In this document: positions 40,619 through 49,755 of the stretch, piece after piece | Layout: every line of letters begins with the position of its first letter | Numbering within the stretch: the first letter of the stretch is position 1 | Assembly: GCF_003096675.1 (NCBI RefSeq) | Contig: NZ_QEKW01000014.1 | Location: 62,001-126,000 of the forward strand | From: Actinomycetospora cinnamomea | Lineage (GTDB): Bacteria > Actinomycetota > Actinomycetes > Mycobacteriales > Pseudonocardiaceae | Direction of reading: 5' to 3' | DNA length: 64,000 nt | The notes under the pieces: generated by a model | What the model was told of the DNA's origin: nothing | The model's database searches: none | Seen by the model: the letters and a program-made list of their open reading frames with translations, nothing else | Position numbers and translations under genes: made by a program

Positions 40619-41626
40619 GTGACCGATCAGCAGCGGGTGGCCGTGCTCCAGGAGCCGGAGCGCATGACCGTCGAGACCCGTCCGGTGCCCACGCCGGGCA
40701 CGGGCGAGGTCCAGGTCGCGGTGCGGGCGGTGAGCGTGTGCGGCTCCGACGTCCACTACTACGACCACGGGCGCATCGGCGGCTTCGTCATGCACGCCCC
40801 GCTGGTGCTCGGGCACGAGACGTCGGGCGTGGTCAGCGCGGTGGGCGAGGGCGTCGAGGAACCGGCGGTGGGGACGCGCGTCGCGGTCGAGCCGCAGCGC
40901 AACTGCGGGCGCTGCGAGCAGTGCGCCCGCGGGCGCTACCACCTCTGCCCGTGGATCGCGTTCTTTGCCACGCCGCCGGTGGACGGCTCCTTCGCGCAGT
41001 ACGTCGTCGTCCCCGCGGTGCGGGCGCACCCGGTGCCCGAGGCGCTCTCCGACGATGCCGCGGCGATGATCGAGCCGCTGGCGGTGGCCGTGCACGCGGC
41101 GGGCAAGGCCGACATCGGCCCGGGCGCGCGGGTGTTCGTCAGCGGCGCGGGCCCGGTGGGGCTGCTCTGCCTGCAGGTCGCGAAGGCCCGGGGCGCGGCG
41201 CACGTGAGCGTGTCCGACCCGGTGGCGCGGCGCCGTGACAAGGCGCGCGAGTTCGGCGCCGACACCGTCCTGGACCCCGCGGAGGCGGGCGAGGTCGGGC
41301 CGACGGACGTCGTGCTCGAGTGCACCGGGGTCCAGGCGGCGATCGACCTCGCGGTCGCCGCGACGACGCCGGCGGCGACGGTGGTCCTCGTCGGCACTGG
41401 GGCGGAGGTGACCCTGCCCCTGGACCTCGTCCAGTCCCGCGAGCTCGTGCTCAAGGGGACGTTCCGCTACGCCCACGTCTACCCGGCGGCGATCGCGCTG
41501 GCCGCGTCCGGCGCGGTGCGCCTCGACGCGATGGTCACCTCGCACCACGACCTGGACGGTGCCGAGGACGCGCTGCTGGCCGCGCGCCGCGATCCGGAGG
41601 CCATCAAGGCGGTCGTGCGGCCCTGA
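40619..41626 (+). CDS. Zinc-dependent polyol/alcohol dehydrogenase
   Basis: 335 residues from GTG 40619. Catalytic zinc ligands are Cys41, His66 and Glu67 (VCGSDVHYYDHG, LGHETSG). Structural zinc Cys 96, 99, 102 and 110 lie in NCGRCEQCARGRYHLC. The NAD loop is SGAGPVGLLCLQVAKARG. CGSDVHYY is the sorbitol/xylitol dehydrogenase signature, so a polyol is likely. Followed by a strong bidirectional hairpin terminator. Confidence 0.87.
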   Translation: MTDQQRVAVLQEPERMTVETRPVPTPGTGEVQVAVRAVSVCGSDVHYYDHGRIGGFVMHAPLVLGHETSGVVSAVGEGVEEPAVGTRVAVEPQRNCGRCEQCARGRYHLCPWIAFFATPPVDGSFAQYVVVPAVRAHPVPEALSDDAAAMIEPLAVAVHAAGKADIGPGARVFVSGAGPVGLLCLQVAKARGAAHVSVSDPVARRRDKAREFGADTVLDPAEAGEVGPTDVVLECTGVQAAIDLAVAATTPAATVVLVGTGAEVTLPLDLVQSRELVLKGTFRYAHVYPAAIALAASGAVRLDAMVTSHHDLDGAEDALLAARRDPEAIKAVVRP

Positions 41627-41664
41627 GACGACACCGGCCCTGAGCCACCACCGACCCGGGGACA

Positions 41665-41703
41665 CCACCGGCCGGCGCCGCGGTCCGCGGTGCCGGCCGG
41701 TGG
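41665..41703. terminator. Bidirectional hairpin terminator
   Basis: Arms CCACCGGCCGGCGCCGCGG and its complement with one mismatch and almost no loop. It sits between the dehydrogenase stop (41626) and the leftward membrane protein stop (41720); this suits termination of both convergent genes. Confidence 0.7.
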
Positions 41704-41719
41704 GGTGGCGCGCCGAGGA

Positions 41720-42412
41720 TCAGGCGGCGACGGCGGAGCCGATGCTGCTGACCGCCGAGCCGGCGCGGCGGGCGATGCCGCGGAGCTGGTCACCCGGGCG
41801 CTGCTGCTCGTTGGCCTGGGCCGAGAGCACGACGATCGCGCCGGTGAGCACCGGGACCGCGTACTGCAGGGCGTGCAGCTGGCGGTTGGCGCGGGCGACG
41901 TCGACCGGCAGCTGCTCGGCGACGTTGCTGACGGTCTGGCCGGCGCGCTTGTCCGCCTCGCGGGCGGCCTCGCCGGCACCGCTCGAGGCGCCCTGCTTCG
42001 TGGTGGCGTCCGACAGCGGCGAGGTGGTCGACGACGAGGCGTCGCTCGCCTGATGGATCACCGCGTCCTCGACCTTCTTGCCCACGAGGCGGGTGTAGCC
42101 CGACGCGGCGATCGCAGCGACGGTCAGCGCGAGCTTGGCGTTGACCGTGCCGGTGTGGCCCTTCTGCGCGAGGGCACGCTTGCGGTTCTCGGCCAGCAGG
42201 CCGGCGCCGCCGATGGTGTGCGCGGCGATCGCCGCGAAGTTCACCGGGCTCCACTTGGCCCAGCCGATGCTGGAGACGCGGTCGGCGGTGCGCCGGTCGC
42301 CGGCCTCCTCGGCCGCGGCGTTGAGGCCCGCGAGGCCGAACAGCGAGCCGCCGAACCAGGCGGCGAGGCCGACGTCGTGGAGGGCGTGGAGGACGGTGTT
42401 GCGCGTGCTCAT
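41720..42412 (-). CDS. Membrane-associated hypothetical protein
   Basis: 230 residues. Four weak hydrophobic segments: VLHALHDVGLAAWFGGSLFG, WSPVNFAAIAAHTIGGAGLL, LALTVAAIAASGYTR and YAVPVLTGAIVVLSAQA, with a Ser/Thr/Ala-rich loop (ASSSTTSPLSDATTKQGASS). The topology suggests a small integral membrane protein of a conserved actinobacterial type. No transporter motif recognised. Start ATG 42412. The 165-bp spacer upstream holds no gene. Confidence 0.65.
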   Translation of the reverse strand: MSTRNTVLHALHDVGLAAWFGGSLFGLAGLNAAAEEAGDRRTADRVSSIGWAKWSPVNFAAIAAHTIGGAGLLAENRKRALAQKGHTGTVNAKLALTVAAIAASGYTRLVGKKVEDAVIHQASDASSSTTSPLSDATTKQGASSGAGEAAREADKRAGQTVSNVAEQLPVDVARANRQLHALQYAVPVLTGAIVVLSAQANEQQRPGDQLRGIARRAGSAVSSIGSAVAA

Positions 42413-42577
42413 GGGACTCCCTGGCCGTTGCGGGCACGCGGATCCGCCGCGGCGATCACCGCGGGGGCGCGTGCGGGGCGGCGGAACGTGTCCGCCTCGG
42501 ATGGGCTGTCCTGCTCAACCCGGTACACGGGGGTGACCGGTCGAGCCGCCGCGAAACCGCGACTCAGAGCCCACGAC

Positions 42578-44017
42578 TCAGAGCCCGTAGCTCTCCAGGA
42601 GGCGCAGCCACACCTCGCTCATCGTCGGGAACGACGGGACCGCGTGCCACAGGCGCTCGAGGGGCACCTCGCCGACGACCATCACCGTGGCGGCGTGCAG
42701 CATGTCGGTGACGTCCTGGCCCACCAGCGTGGCGCCGACGACCACGCGGCGCTCGCGGTCGACGACGATCGTCGCCAGTCCCGAGTAGCCGTCGGCCTGC
42801 AGCGATCCGCCCGCCGTGCTGCCGATGTCGTAGCTGACCGACTCGACGTCCAGCCCGGCGTCGCGGGCCGCCCGCTCGGTGAGGCCGACGGCCGCGACCT
42901 GCGGGTCGGTGAACACCACCTGGGTCACCGCGGTGCGCTCGGCGGTGGTGGCGGTCTTGGCGTAGCGCCCCCCGAGCATCGCCGTCTCGCCCTTCGAGCG
43001 GGCGACGATGACGTCGGCGCACGCGCGGGCCTGGTACTTGCCCATGTGCGTGAGCTTGGCGCGGTCGGTGCAGTCGCCGACGGCGTAGAGCCACTCGCCG
43101 TCGACCCCGGTGACCAGCGTCGTGTCGTCCACGGGCAGGACGTCGCCGTCCCGCATCCCGACCGTGTCCAGACCGACCCCCCGGGTGCCGGGACGGCGTC
43201 CGGCAGCGACGACGAACTCGTCGGCGGTGACCTCACCGCCGTCGTCGAGCGTCGCGTGCACCGTGGAGCCGTCGCGGCGCACCGCGGAGACCGAGGTGCC
43301 AAGCCGGACGTCGACGCCGTCGTCGCGCAGCGAGGAGAGCACGCGCTCGCCGGCGGCGGGCTCCATGGTGGGCAGGAGGCGTTCGCCGTGCTGGACGAGC
43401 GTCACCGAGGAGCCGAGGCGCCGCCAGGCCGTCGCGAGCTCGCAGCCGACCGCCCCGCCGCCGAGGATGATCATCGAGCCGGGCACCCGTGGCGCGCCGG
43501 TGGCTTCGCGGTTGGTCCAGGCGCCCACGTCGTGGATCCCGTTCACCGGGGGCATGGTCGGCACGCTGCCGGTAGCCACGACGACCGCCCGGGTAGCCGC
43601 CAGCGAGGTGGTGGTGCCGTCGTCGTGGTCGACCTCGACCCGGCGCTCCCCGGACAGGCGCCCGCGACCGCGGACGAGCAGGGCGCCCGTGCTGCCGATC
43701 CAGTCCGCCTGGGAGGAGTCGTCGAAGTGGTGCACGAACTCGTCGCGACGCGCGAGGACGGCGTCGGCGTCGACGGACCCGTCCCCGGACCCGTCGAGGA
43801 CCTCGCGCACACCCGGCATCCGGTCCGCCGCGGCCCGCAGCTCGACGGGGCGCAGCAGGGCCTTGCTGGGGATGCACGCCCAGTAGGAGCACTCGCCCCC
43901 GGCGCGTTCCGACTCCACGATGGCGACGCTCAGCCCGGCGCGGACGACACGGTCGGCGACGTTCTCGCCGGCGGGTCCGGCGCCGAGGACGACGACGTCG
44001 ATCTCCTGGGTGCTCAT
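42578..44017 (-). CDS. Pyridine nucleotide-disulfide oxidoreductase (class I)
   Basis: 479 residues. It shows VVVLGAGPAGENVADRVVRA (FAD), the redox disulfide GGECSYWACIPSKALLRP (CxxxxC), VVVATGSVPTMPP, MIILGGGAVGCELATAWRRL (NAD(P)H), YAVGDCTDRAKLTHMGKYQA and the C-terminal dimer domain with HAVPSFPTMSEVW. The C-terminal His of LWHAVPSFPT is the usual proton shuttle. Resembles dihydrolipoyl dehydrogenase/mercuric reductase; GGECSYW in place of GGTCxNxG suggests a distinct substrate. Divergent, 42 bp from an SDR gene. Confidence 0.85.
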   Translation of the reverse strand: MSTQEIDVVVLGAGPAGENVADRVVRAGLSVAIVESERAGGECSYWACIPSKALLRPVELRAAADRMPGVREVLDGSGDGSVDADAVLARRDEFVHHFDDSSQADWIGSTGALLVRGRGRLSGERRVEVDHDDGTTTSLAATRAVVVATGSVPTMPPVNGIHDVGAWTNREATGAPRVPGSMIILGGGAVGCELATAWRRLGSSVTLVQHGERLLPTMEPAAGERVLSSLRDDGVDVRLGTSVSAVRRDGSTVHATLDDGGEVTADEFVVAAGRRPGTRGVGLDTVGMRDGDVLPVDDTTLVTGVDGEWLYAVGDCTDRAKLTHMGKYQARACADVIVARSKGETAMLGGRYAKTATTAERTAVTQVVFTDPQVAAVGLTERAARDAGLDVESVSYDIGSTAGGSLQADGYSGLATIVVDRERRVVVGATLVGQDVTDMLHAATVMVVGEVPLERLWHAVPSFPTMSEVWLRLLESYGL

Positions 44018-44059
44018 GGGGCCCAGCCTGCCCCTGATTCCGCGAGCCGGAAACGCCCC

Positions 44060-44989
44060 GTGGCGATCGTGCTCGGGGCCAGCCGGGGTCTGGGCTTCCT
44101 CGTCGCGCAGGAGCTGGGGCGGCGGGGCCACGACCTCGCCGTGGTCGCGCGGTCCGCCGAGGGGCTCGAGGCGGCGCGCGGCGACCTGGAGGCGACCGGG
44201 GCGTCCGTGCTCGCGCTGCCGGCGGACCTGTCGTCCCGGCCTGCCGCCGAGTCGGTGGTCGAGGCCGCCGCCCGGCACTTCGGGCGGCTCGACGTGGTGG
44301 TCGCCAACGCCGGGATCATCCAGGTCGCCCCGGTGCGCGCCCTCGACCCGCAGGACGTCGCCGACGCCCACGACGCGATCTTCTGGAGCGCGGTGTACCC
44401 CGTGCTCGCGGCGGTCGGGGTGATGCGCCGCCGCGGCGTGGGCCGCGTCGTCGTGATCACCTCGATCGGGGGGAAGATCCCGACGCCGCGGCTGCTGCCC
44501 TACACGGCGGCGAAGTTCGCGACGGTCGGGTTCGCCGAGTCCCTGCGCACCGAGGCCGGGCGCGACGGGATCACCGTGACGACCGTGGTTCCGGGGCTGA
44601 TGCGTACCGGCTCGACGCGCAACGCGTTGGTGGGCGGCGACCGGCAGGCGGAGCTGCGGTGGTTCACCGCGCTGGCGTCGCTGCCGCTGCTGTCGATGGA
44701 CGCGGGCGCGGCCGCGCGGCGGATCGTGGCCGATGGGCTCGCCGGACGCCCGGAGGTGGTGCTGACGCCCGCGGCGAAGCTGGGCCTGCGGGTGCACGGG
44801 CTGGCGCCGGGGCTGACGCAGCGGGCGCTCGCCCTGGTCGACCGGATGCTGCCCGCACCGGGCGTGGACCCACCGCAGCCGGGGCACACGCTGCCCGAGC
44901 AGCCGTGGTGGCAGCGGGCGCTGACGGCGCTGGACCGCCGCGCCGCCGTGCGCCACCACGAGCTCGACGACGAGACGCCCCGCCGGTGA
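44060..44989 (+). CDS. Short-chain dehydrogenase/reductase
   Basis: About 309 residues from GTG 44060. Motifs are IVLGASRGLGFLVAQEL, DVVVANAG, ITSIGGKIPTPRLLPYTAAK (Ser, Tyr and Lys of the catalytic set) and VVPGLMRTGS. The C-terminal extension (about residues 215-309) is hydrophobic then basic and Pro-rich, longer than classical SDRs, typical of the group with a membrane-touching tail. Substrate unknown. Followed by a palindrome (44996-45037). Confidence 0.83.
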   Translation: MAIVLGASRGLGFLVAQELGRRGHDLAVVARSAEGLEAARGDLEATGASVLALPADLSSRPAAESVVEAAARHFGRLDVVVANAGIIQVAPVRALDPQDVADAHDAIFWSAVYPVLAAVGVMRRRGVGRVVVITSIGGKIPTPRLLPYTAAKFATVGFAESLRTEAGRDGITVTTVVPGLMRTGSTRNALVGGDRQAELRWFTALASLPLLSMDAGAAARRIVADGLAGRPEVVLTPAAKLGLRVHGLAPGLTQRALALVDRMLPAPGVDPPQPGHTLPEQPWWQRALTALDRRAAVRHHELDDETPRR

Positions 44990-44995
44990 CCCCTG

Positions 44996-45037
44996 TGTGA
45001 GCGATGTTCCCAGCTATAGCCGGGAACATCGCTCACA
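44996..45037. repeat. 42-bp palindrome, variant of family A with different arms
   Basis: Arms TGTGAGCGATGTTCCC and complement with centre AGCTATAGC; one mismatch in 42 bp. Centre, size and placement between convergent stops match family A, but the arm sequence is different (GATGTTCCC for GATCTTCT). Confidence 0.8.
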
Positions 45038-45046
45038 TGGGATCGC

Positions 45047-45274
45047 TCAGCTGCCGCTCTTCGACGTGATCTGGGCGAGGAACTGGTGGCACTGGTGCGC
45101 GCGCTCCGAGTCCTCGCTCATCACCTTGCGGAAGAAGTCGGCGACCTCGTTCAGGCCCGCGTTCTCGGCGTCGCGGACGTACTGGCCGTAGTCGTGCCCG
45201 GCCTTCAGGGCGTGGTACTGCACCGAGACGAGGTCGAAGGTGACGTCGTCGAAACCGGTCTCTCCGGTGGCCAT
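45047..45274 (-). CDS. Small helical protein, ferritin-like pattern (75 aa)
   Basis: Starts MATGETGFDDVTFDLVSVQY with GGAGG before ATG 45274; an ATG 12 bp upstream is less well placed. Sequence is two amphipathic helices (HALKAGHDYGQYVRDAENAG, EVADFFRKVMSEDSERAHQC) with Glu/His spacing as in half of a four-helix bundle. Likely dimerises. Function unknown; the resemblance to ferritin-like proteins is weak. Confidence 0.6.
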   Translation of the reverse strand: MATGETGFDDVTFDLVSVQYHALKAGHDYGQYVRDAENAGLNEVADFFRKVMSEDSERAHQCHQFLAQITSKSGS

Positions 45275-45380
45275 GACTGCCTCCACGGATGCGTGGGCGG
45301 ACGTGTCCTCCGGGCTGCTCGCTCAACTCGGACCGCACCGGCCTACCCGACCCGCGCTGCGCCGCTAACGCGCGGCGACG

Positions 45381-46307
45381 TCAGGCCGCCTTCTCGGCCG
45401 AGGCGTCCGTGTCCTGCTCGGAGGCCATCTCCTTGCCGAGCTCGGGCAGCATGAGCCAGCTCCCGACGAGGAAGGCGATGCCGCCGACGAGGAAGCCGAT
45501 CTTGACGATGGAGGCGCCCGGCTCGCCCTCGGCCTGGAGCGACCCCGTGATCGAGAAGCCGGGGACGGCGCCGACGGTGAACCCGACCGAGCCGAGCACG
45601 AACATCGCCCCGACCCACCACGACACGTTGCGCAACGTCTTCGGGAAGTACCCGTGACCGGCCTCGAAGGTCTGGAGCACCGAGGCCACGAGGAAGAACA
45701 GGGCGCCGACGAGGCTGGTCCACCACAGCCCCACCTCCTCGGGGATGAGGTGGGCGGTGGAGAGCAGGGCCGCGATCGTCTCGTAGTTGAAGATCACCGC
45801 GCCGATGAGGAACACGAAAGCCCACACGAAGCCGAGGTCCCTGATCTTGAAACCGACCCACCGCCACGACTCGGGAGGCCGGCTCGAGCCGTCGGAGGTG
45901 ATCCGGTCGTCCTCGTTGAGGCTCTCGAGGATCTGCCCGTAGACGGCCGCGGTGTAGAGCAGGGCGCCGAGGGTGTACGCGACTTCGGCGAACAGCGACA
46001 TCGCCGTCTTGTCGCCCCCGAAGGCGCTCGGCACCAGCGAGCCCGCGGCGCCCAGGATGAACAGTGCCGAGCCGACGACGAACGACACCGCCACCCACCA
46101 CGCCAGCCGGTCGGGCGCCCAGTAGCCGCTGCGGGGACGGGCGCCGCCGCGCCGCGCGCCGTGGCCCTTGCGGTGGGGACGGTCCTGCCAGGTGTAGGCG
46201 AGGTCGTCCGGCCCGCGGTACTCCCGCCACGTCGTGAAGGGGCGCGGTCCGCCGCTGCGGACGAGTTGCCAGTCCGACGGTACCTGGGGGCCCACGGTCG
46301 CAGACAT
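45381..46307 (-). CDS. Multi-pass membrane protein (YrhK-like domains)
   Basis: 308 residues. About eight hydrophobic segments in two similar sets: AWWVAVSFVVGSALFILGAA, AEVAYTLGALLYTAAVYGQI, FVWAFVFLIGAVIFNYETIA, LWWTSLVGALFFLVASVLQT, WWVGAMFVLGSVGFTVGAVP, and GFLVGGIAFLVGSWLMLPE. WWxGxxFxxGSxxF is the YrhK-type repeat. The first about 60 residues are soluble and basic. Start ATG 46307. Divergent from the formate dehydrogenase gene, spacer 172 bp. Function unknown. Confidence 0.72.
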   Translation of the reverse strand: MSATVGPQVPSDWQLVRSGGPRPFTTWREYRGPDDLAYTWQDRPHRKGHGARRGGARPRSGYWAPDRLAWWVAVSFVVGSALFILGAAGSLVPSAFGGDKTAMSLFAEVAYTLGALLYTAAVYGQILESLNEDDRITSDGSSRPPESWRWVGFKIRDLGFVWAFVFLIGAVIFNYETIAALLSTAHLIPEEVGLWWTSLVGALFFLVASVLQTFEAGHGYFPKTLRNVSWWVGAMFVLGSVGFTVGAVPGFSITGSLQAEGEPGASIVKIGFLVGGIAFLVGSWLMLPELGKEMASEQDTDASAEKAA

Positions 46308-46479
46308 GACGCGGGCCTTACCCGATCCGTGCTACCCGCTACCCGCGCCGGGGAGGTGCACCTGCCCGGGCTGCCGGCTCCCGTTTGCGGCGCGGGCAGG
46401 GCGGTGACACCGTGCTCACACCGGTTCACCCCCCAGCCGGCGCCCGCCCGATCCGGACCGCCACCCGGAGGCGCCTGCC

Positions 46480-49400
46480 GTGAGCCTGTCCCGCCGTGCG
46501 GCCGACCTGGTGCGTTCCTGGCCCCTGGTCCGCCAGCTGACCGGCCCCGATCCGCTGGGTCGCGGCGCCGCTGTCGAGTCCAACGCGTCCGACGAGTGGC
46601 ACGCGCGCACCGCCGACGCCGACACCGTCACCCGCTCGGTCTGCCCGTTCTGCGCGGTCGGCTGCGGACAGCGGATCTACAGCAAGGACGGTCGCGTCAC
46701 CCAGATCGAGGGCGACCCCGACTCGCCGATCAGCCGCGGCCGGCTGTGCCCGCGCGGCTCGTCGAGCCTCTCGCTGGTCACCGCCCCGTCGCGGCTGACC
46801 CGCGTGCGCTACCGGCGTCCGGGCGGCACCGACTGGGAGGACCTCGACCTCGACACGGCGATGGACATGATCGCCGACCGCGTCGTCGACACCCGGGCGC
46901 GCACCTGGGAGGACACCGACGACGAGGGCCGCATCCTGCGGCGCACGCTCGGGCTCGCCCACCTCGGTGGGGCCACGCTGGACAACGAGGAGAACTACCT
47001 CCTCAAGAAGCTCTACACCGCGATCGGCGCGGTCCAGGTGGAGAACCAGGCGCGCATTTGACACAGCTCCACCGTCCCCGGTCTGGGGACCAGCTTCGGT
47101 CGCGGCGGCGCCACCAACACCCAGCAGGACATCGCGCAGGCCGACTGCGTGGTGCTCGAGGGCTCGAACATGGCCGAGGCGCACCCGGTCGGCTTCCAGT
47201 GGGTGATGGAGGCGAAGGCCCGCGGCGCGCAGATCATCCACGTCGACCCGCGGTTCACCCGCACCAGCGCGGTCGCCGACACGCACGTCCCGATCCGTCC
47301 CGGCACCGACATCGCCTTCCTCGGCGGGCTGATCCGCCATGTGCTGGAGAACGAGCGCGACTTCCGCGAGTACGTCGTCGCGTACACGAACGCGCCGATG
47401 CTGGTGCGCGAGGAGTTCGTCGACGCCGGTGACGACGACGGCCTGTTCTCCGGCTGGGACCCGGAGACGCGCTCGTACGACACGTCGACGTGGCAGTACG
47501 AGGGCGCGGACGTGGCCGCGGCGTCGGGTGACCGCGACCAGTGGGACGCCGACGAGCACCAGCCGGCGGCGCGCCGCGAGTCGCACCGGCTGACCCACCT
47601 GCTCGGCCAGTCCGAGGAGGCCGGCTCGGGCGGGGCGACGATCGTGGGCACGCCCGAGCGCGACGAGACCCTGCAGCACCCGCGCTGCGTCTACCAGGTC
47701 CTCAGGCGCCACTTCGCCCGCTACACCCCTGAGATGGTCTCGCGGGTGTGCGGGATGTCGGTCGCGCAGTTCCACCAGGTCGCCGAGGCGATCTGCGCGA
47801 ACTCGGGCCGCGAGCGCACGACGATGTGGGTGTACTCGGTGGGCTGGACCCAGCACACCGTCGGCGTGCAGTACATCCGCTGCGCCTCGATCCTGCAGGG
47901 CCTGCTCGGCAACGTCGGACGCCCGGGCGGCGGGATCATGGCGCTGCGCGGGCACGCGACGATCCAGGGCTCCACCGACATCCCGACGCTCTACGACCTG
48001 CTGCCCGGCTACATCCCGATGCCGCACGCCCACAAGAAGATGGAGCTGTCGGACTTCCTCGAGGCCGACGCGGCGTCCAAGGGCTTCTGGGGCAACATGC
48101 CCGCCTACATGGTGAGCCTGCTCAAGGCCTGGTACGGGGACGCCGCCACGCCCGAGAACGACTTCTGCTTCGACCTCGTCCCGCGCATCACCGGCGACCA
48201 CAGCACGTTCACCACGGTGCTGAACATGATCGACGGGAAGTGCGAGGGCTACTTCGTCCTCGGCGAGAACCCGGCCGTGGGCACGACGAACTCGAAGCAG
48301 CAGCGGCAGGGCCTCGCGGCCTTGAAGTGGCTCGTGGTGCGCGACCTGCAGGAGATCGAGACGGCGACGTTCTGGAAGAACGGCCCGGAGATCGAGACCG
48401 GCGAGATGCGCACCGAGGACATCGACACCGAGGTGTTCCTGCTCCCGGCGGCCACGCACATCGAGAAGGAGGGCTCGTTCACCAACACCCAGCGGCTGCT
48501 CCAGTGGCGGCACAAGGCCGTCGAGCCGCCGGGCGACGCGCGCAGCGACCTGTGGTTCGTCCACGAGCTGGGCAAACGGATCCGGGCGCGGCTGGCCGAC
48601 TCGGAGCTCTCCCGCGACGACGCGCTCCGCGCGTTGACCTGGGACTACCCCACCGAGGGTCCGCACGGTGACCCGGACGCCCACGCGGTGCTCCGCGAGA
48701 TCAGCGGCGTCGACGTGAACGGCGACCCGGTGTCGGGCTACACCGCGCTGAAGGACGACGGTTCCACGTCCTGCGGCTGCTGGATCTACTCCGGCGTCTT
48801 CGCCGACGGCGTGAACCAGGCGGCACGGCGGAAGCCGGCGGGCGGGGAGAGCCCGGCCGCGCTGGAGTGGGGCTGGGCGTGGCCGATGAACCGCCGCGTG
48901 CTCTACAACCGCGCGTCGGCGGACCCGGAGGGCCGGCCGTGGAGCGAGCGCAAGGCCTACGTCTGGTGGGACGAGGAGTCCGGGCGCTGGACCGGGCACG
49001 ACGTGCCCGACTTCGAGGCGACCAAGCCGCCCTCGTACCGGCCGCCGGAGCACGCCGTGGCCCAGGACGCCATCGGCGGGGACGAGCCGTTCATCATGCA
49101 GGCCGACGGGCGCATCTGGCTCTACGCGCCGACGGGGCTCGCCGACGGGCCGATGCCGGTGCACTACGAGCCGGAGGAGGCCCCGACCCGCAACGCGCTG
49201 CACCCGCTGACGCGGTCGAACCCGGCGCGGGAGCGCTTCGAGCGCCCCGACAACCTCTACAACCCCTCGGACCACCAGCCCGGCTCCGAGGTGTTCCCGT
49301 ACGCGTTCACCACGTTCCGCATCGCCGAGCACCACACGGCCGGTGGGATGAGCCGGTGGACCCCGTACCTCGCCGAGCTCGCGCCGGAGATGTTCGTCGA

Positions 49401-49755
49401 GGTCTCCCCGGCGCTGGCCGCCGAGCGCGGGCTGGAGCACACGGGGTGGGCCACGATCGTCACCGCGCGCAGCGCCATCGAGGCCCGGGTCGTGGTCACC
49501 GAGCGGATGAAGCCCCTGACCATCAACGGCGAGCTCATCCACCAGGTGGGCCTGCCGTGGCACTGGGGTCAGAACGGCCTCGTGACCGGTGACGCGGCCA
49601 ACGAGATCATCGGGATCTCGCTGGACCCGAACGTCCACATCATGGACACGAAGACGGGCACGTGCGACGTGGTGGCCGGGCGCCGGCCGCGGGGCGAGGA
49701 CCTGCTGCGCTTCGTCGACGGCTACCGGCAGCGGGCGGGGCTCACGACGGAGTGA
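46480..49755 (+). CDS. fdhA: Selenocysteine-containing formate dehydrogenase, catalytic subunit
   Basis: 1091 residues when TGA 47059-47061 is read as selenocysteine (residue 194). The frame continues without a break, and the context A-R-I-Sec-H-S-S-T-V is the active-site signature. Cys55, Cys58, Cys62 and Cys90 (CPFCAVGC, RLCPRG) hold a [4Fe-4S] cluster. GTSFGRGGATNT, RCASILQGLLGNVGRPGGG and GENPAVGTTNSKQQ are molybdopterin segments; the C-terminal barrel has NGELIHQVGLPWHWG. No clear Tat signal, so probably cytosolic. GTG start with GGAGGCG upstream. No beta or gamma subunit follows. Confidence 0.92.
47059..47090 (+). promoter_or_regulatory. Selenocysteine UGA codon and SECIS hairpin
   Basis: Bacterial SECIS immediately after TGA 47059-47061: stem GTCCCC (47074-47079) with GGGGAC (47085-47090) and apical loop GGUCU. 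The GGUCU loop and its distance from the UGA (GGU at nucleotides 22-24 counting U as 1) equal those in E. coli fdhF. This is the binding site expected for SelB. Confidence 0.88.

Noticed and set aside
41690-44059. Long plus-strand open frame across the hypothetical membrane gene and the disulfide oxidoreductase
   Set aside because: Composition is that of a shadow frame; only its last part (from 44060) matches a family (SDR), so the SDR was started there.
46480-46540. Twin-arginine signal on the formate dehydrogenase
   Set aside because: LSRRAADLVRSW has two arginines but no following hydrophobic stretch or cleavage site.
47059-47061. TGA in the formate dehydrogenase as a nonsense mutation or pseudogene
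   Set aside because: It falls exactly at the selenocysteine position, followed by a SECIS hairpin at the right distance, with an intact frame after it.
46426-49638. Very long open frame on the minus strand opposite the formate dehydrogenase gene (1070 codons)
   Set aside because: Its translation is Arg/Val/His-rich without any domain, and it is the mirror of strong third-position GC bias in the real gene. The plus-strand frame has clear cofactor motifs.
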